From Metabacillus litoralis (GTDB lineage Bacteria; Bacillota; Bacilli; Bacillales; Bacillaceae), in the NCBI RefSeq assembly GCF_003667825.1, contig NZ_CP033043.1, positions 435,001 to 499,000 on the forward strand: a DNA stretch of 64,000 bases. The letters are read 5' to 3'. The notes beneath the pieces are model-generated. The model saw nothing but the letters and a program-made list of their open reading frames with translations. It was not told where the DNA came from and did not search any database. Position 1 is the stretch's first letter, and each line of letters opens with the position of its first letter. Shown here piece after piece: positions 62,301-64,000 of this stretch. Position numbers and translations under genes: made by a program.

Positions 62301-62591
62301 GGGCTTATCTCAAGTACTTTCCTAACATTGTTTATTATTCCTATTGTGTATAGTTTATTTGATAGGGAAACTAGAAGAATGAATAAAAAATATGTAACTC
62401 CAGACGGTCAGTTAATTCCAGCTTATTTACTTGAAGATAAACTCATTCAGGAAGAAAGACAGGAAGAAATCGAAAGCTCACAAGATAATAAAGAGCAACT
62501 TCCGGCGCCACCAAACCCTTCTAAATTTGAAAAAGAGGATATGGTGAATATGCTCGAACAAATCATTGATATTGTGAAAGATAAAAAATAG
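59325..62591 (+). CDS. RND-family efflux pump (HAE1 type)
   Basis: This is a 1088-residue proton-driven exporter with twelve helices in two homologous halves. The first helix follows FSIRRPVFTIVTMILVLILG; motif regions include GIGMLVDNAIVVIENIYRHL in the first half and GIVVNNAIVIVDYINQ in the second. The large external porter domains are present. Gram-positive members act without an outer-membrane partner, exporting lipids, surfactants or drugs. An acidic cytoplasmic tail of about 60 residues is unusual. GAGAGGGG precedes the ATG. It is monocistronic. Confidence 0.93.
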   Translation: MKISSFSIRRPVFTIVTMILVLILGAVSVINIPLKLIPEINPPIGVVVTNYQGAGPNEVVEKVSKPLEEALSTVQGVDTITSTSQENASLVIMQFSWTTHIDDVQDEIRTKMEDAPLPDDAGDPRFLKFDPSQFPIIQLSLTSSENADQLQELAQQLEQELTKTEGVASVNLSGITTDEVSVVINQEKLEKYALSQSEIVDVIRANSVTTPGDPVVTEGKQLTTRVISSIDSVDVLKGLVVKKDQANGDNITINDVAAVAITPQKSNTITRANQEPSLLVSVLQQSDANTAAVSDAFQEKLDEMLSEEEYESIEANIIFDQGDYVDQAIGNMVNTLLIGGLLAMLILFIFLKSVKSPLIIGVAIPYSVIVTFVLMYFSNFTLNIMTLGGLALGIGMLVDNAIVVIENIYRHLSMGKNPKEAAYQGAKEMGPAIIASTLTTVAVFLPVVFITGIIGDLFTEFALTIAFSLFASLFVALTIVPMLASQLLKKPRENMEKVRRESSFMHSLDGAIRWALRNRALVLVLTLMVFAGSLYGFTRVGAVFLPNTDESFFTIDVELENGTALSATSEVVNSIEKELEEEEAVDLYVSLVGSTQEESFRGSGSTNIAEIYVKLKELQNREISTFDFIDDVKKSLEQAASQVNNTAELSFNTQSSTGSTPNTLSFHVKDTNEARLKESIAKIDEALLDIEEVAELSNDLTETVEEIQIKVNREKALENGLTPAQIGMVVNDVTRGTDAIQMTNQENNEIYTVNVRYEDSVRENIDALKQLLIKKPNNSFVNLGDVTTIEVGEGPVSIQRIDKQLAVQYTLRYENTTNLGDISAVVDEEIEKLDLPEETEIEFGGDRELLESSMDDMILAFVLAIVFIYIVMAAQFESFKYPFVIMFTVPLMLIGVAVSLVASNSPISLTVVIGLIVLAGIVVNNAIVIVDYINQKKAEGFKTYDALVESVKVRIRPILMTALTTILGLIPLALGLGEGTEINRPMGITVIGGLISSTFLTLFIIPIVYSLFDRETRRMNKKYVTPDGQLIPAYLLEDKLIQEERQEEIESSQDNKEQLPAPPNPSKFEKEDMVNMLEQIIDIVKDKK

Positions 62592-62592
62592 A

Positions 62593-62628
62593 GGACAAAT
62601 GGGGTGAAAATCCCATTCGTCCTTTTTT
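62593..62628. terminator. bidirectional terminator between RND pump and ligD
   Basis: GGACAAATGGG and CCCATTCGTCC form an 11-bp stem with one mismatch, with T-tracts on both strands. Confidence 0.85.
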
Positions 62629-62649
62629 ATAAGATCAGAAGCGCTTAGC

Positions 62650-64000
62650 TCAACCTATTTGATCGATTAATGAACGTAGCATATCGTCTTGTGGAGATTC
62701 TCCATATTTTTTAAACGGACAACCTGATTTCTTTACTCTGTTTAATACATGTTCTATTGTAAATTGCTCAACAGAAAGTTGTGGAGTAATTTCCTCCCAA
62801 TATAGAGGTGCAGCGATATAGGCACCTTCTTTTTTACCGCGAAGAGAATATGGAGCAATAATTGTTTTACCTTCGGCGTGTTGAATGTAATCCACATACA
62901 ACCGGTTCCCACGATTTTTCTTCATTCGTTCAATCGTAAAATCATCAGGAAAACTTGTTACCAAAAATTCAGCAATAAAACCTGTGAATATTCTTGTTTC
63001 TTCATAAGTAAGAGAATTTTTGGAAATCGGTATATGGATTTGTAATCCTTTATTACCTGATAATTTTGGAAAGGTAGTTAACTGAAATTGGTCAAAAATC
63101 TTTTTCATTTCTAATGCAGCTTTAATAGCTAAGTGGAAGTATTCTTTAGAAGGAGGATCTAGATCAAATACGATTTCAGTTGGGTTACTAGTGTCGATTG
63201 TTTGAAATGGTATATGATATTCAAATGCTAATTGATTCCCCAACCAAATTAATGTCGATAAATTATTACAAATAATATAATCAATATCCTCATGTTTTTT
63301 TGTTTGTATAAAGTCAGGTGCATAGTCAGGGCAATTTTTTTGATAAAAGGCTTCGCCAAACATTCCATGTGGAAAACGGATTACAGTTAACAATCGATTT
63401 TGTAAAAATGGTAGCATATAGGGAGAAATTTGAACTAAATAACTTAAAAATGTCTCCTTTTTTAAGTCAACCGTTTCCCATAAAGGTTTGTCTGGATGTG
63501 TGATGGAAATTTCTTGATGAATAGGTGCAGTTTTAAGTAAAAGCATATCCCATGTACAATCTTCCACATGATAATCAAATCGAAATGTAAAAAAAGATGG
63601 TTCTCTTAGCTGATTTTTATATAGAGATAAAAACTGTAATTCAACCACAATTGCTGGTTTTATCTCAATAAAATTGGCTGTTTCCGATTGTTTGTTTTCT
63701 CGGATAATTTGCAGAAGTGCATCACGTTCTTGACTGGAAATTCCATGAGAAAACACTCCTGCTTGAATAATGTTATTTTTTGCATAAACTCCAACATGGA
63801 AGTAACCATTCTCTTTATCATAACCAGTAATAAAAAAGCAGGCTCTTTTATAATTCTTAATTTTTAGCCATTGCTTCGTCCGAACGCCTGCCTCCCACTT
63901 ACCTTTATGCTGCTTCGCAATAATGCCTTCACCATCTTCTAACTTCATCTCTTGCCATAAGGTTGAATAATCGGTTGTACAGGGAACATACTGAAAAAGA
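62650..64000 (-). CDS. ligD: ATP-dependent DNA ligase LigD, C-terminal part (partial)
   Basis: The reading frame continues open to the window edge, so the ATG at 63948 is internal; 450 codons are visible. The beginning is the end of the ligase domain, with LEDGEGIIAKQ (nucleotidyltransferase motif IV) and TKQWLKIKN (motif V), then the OB fold. The rest is the primase-polymerase domain: EIVFDLDPPS carries the catalytic Asp pair, LSGNKGLQIHIPI the phosphate-binding segment and VDYIQ the third acid. This ligase-then-polymerase order is that of Bacillus LigD (YkoU) acting with Ku in spore double-strand break repair. ku is not in the window. Confidence 0.93.
   Translation of the reverse strand, partial: LFQYVPCTTDYSTLWQEMKLEDGEGIIAKQHKGKWEAGVRTKQWLKIKNYKRACFFITGYDKENGYFHVGVYAKNNIIQAGVFSHGISSQERDALLQIIRENKQSETANFIEIKPAIVVELQFLSLYKNQLREPSFFTFRFDYHVEDCTWDMLLLKTAPIHQEISITHPDKPLWETVDLKKETFLSYLVQISPYMLPFLQNRLLTVIRFPHGMFGEAFYQKNCPDYAPDFIQTKKHEDIDYIICNNLSTLIWLGNQLAFEYHIPFQTIDTSNPTEIVFDLDPPSKEYFHLAIKAALEMKKIFDQFQLTTFPKLSGNKGLQIHIPISKNSLTYEETRIFTGFIAEFLVTSFPDDFTIERMKKNRGNRLYVDYIQHAEGKTIIAPYSLRGKKEGAYIAAPLYWEEITPQLSVEQFTIEHVLNRVKKSGCPFKKYGESPQDDMLRSLIDQIG

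Noticed and set aside
63896..63948. ATG at 63948 as the ligD start
   Set aside because: The frame is open to the window end, and the upstream residues plus EGIIAK are clearly internal ligase sequence.

Overview
The window comes from the chromosome of a low-GC, endospore-forming Firmicute of the family Bacillaceae. Supporting evidence is the AT-rich DNA, strong AAAGGAGG-type ribosome binding sites, a three-gene spore germinant receptor operon, a Spo0E-like phosphatase, YjcZ-type small spore proteins, TnrA with TnrA boxes, RNase J, a YkoU-type LigD and THI-box riboswitches. Gene order is mostly core-genome-like, with a few accessory blocks. No phage, insertion sequence or CRISPR array was seen.

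Layout. (1) 1-9912: one catabolic locus. It holds the tail of a solute-binding protein, two ABC sugar-type permeases, a LacI regulator, an RraA-like aldolase, a 2-hydroxyacid dehydrogenase, an iron alcohol dehydrogenase, an aldehyde dehydrogenase, glycerate kinase and a D-glycerate/hydroxypyruvate reductase. The substrate is not identifiable, but the end product is probably phosphoglycerate. (2) 9913-10594: a promoter-to-terminator non-coding RNA resembling 6S RNA, then a GC-rich dispersed Bacillaceae repeat. (3) 10595-16382: an orphan XylR-type ROK repressor with an operator in its own promoter, a VanW protein with a secreted partner, a small membrane protein, a NUDIX hydrolase and a BASS transporter. 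(4) 16474-21237: a TPP-riboswitch-controlled pyrimidine salvage operon (ylmB-tenA-thiZ-thiX-thiY). (5) 21354-21438: a tRNA-like gene with a grossly extended anticodon hairpin. (6) 21528-28725: a SurA_N lipoprotein, proC-proB-proA, Fur-controlled hmoA, a DUF1540 protein and glnK-amtB. (7) 28784-36541: CopC/CopD, a tandemly duplicated pair of YjcZ-like genes, a tyrosine phosphatase, an M42 peptidase with PhzF, and small envelope proteins. (8) 36755-39194: an ABC-2 transporter plus TetR regulator with two large palindromic operators. (9) 39299-47234: RNase J, a lone tyrosine recombinase, a GAF-GAF-PAS-GGDEF-EAL protein, a TPP-dependent enzyme and a short palindromic repeat array. (10) 47364-53180: a class D sortase with its LPDTA substrate, a ger operon and YmaF. 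(11) 53211-64000: riboswitch-controlled thiC, a MOSC protein, a Spo0E-like protein, tnrA, an FbpA-like protein, a nucleotidyltransferase, MarR plus an RND pump, and the C-terminal part of LigD, which runs off the window.

Connections. Thiamin supply is handled by two separate THI-box transcripts, one for de novo HMP synthesis (thiC) and one for salvage. Nitrogen control links tnrA (autoregulatory box at about -50) with glnK-amtB (box just downstream of the promoter). Iron control is visible at hmoA. The least explained items are the pseudo-tRNA, the catabolic pathway, the duplicated spore-coat-type unit and the short repeat families.
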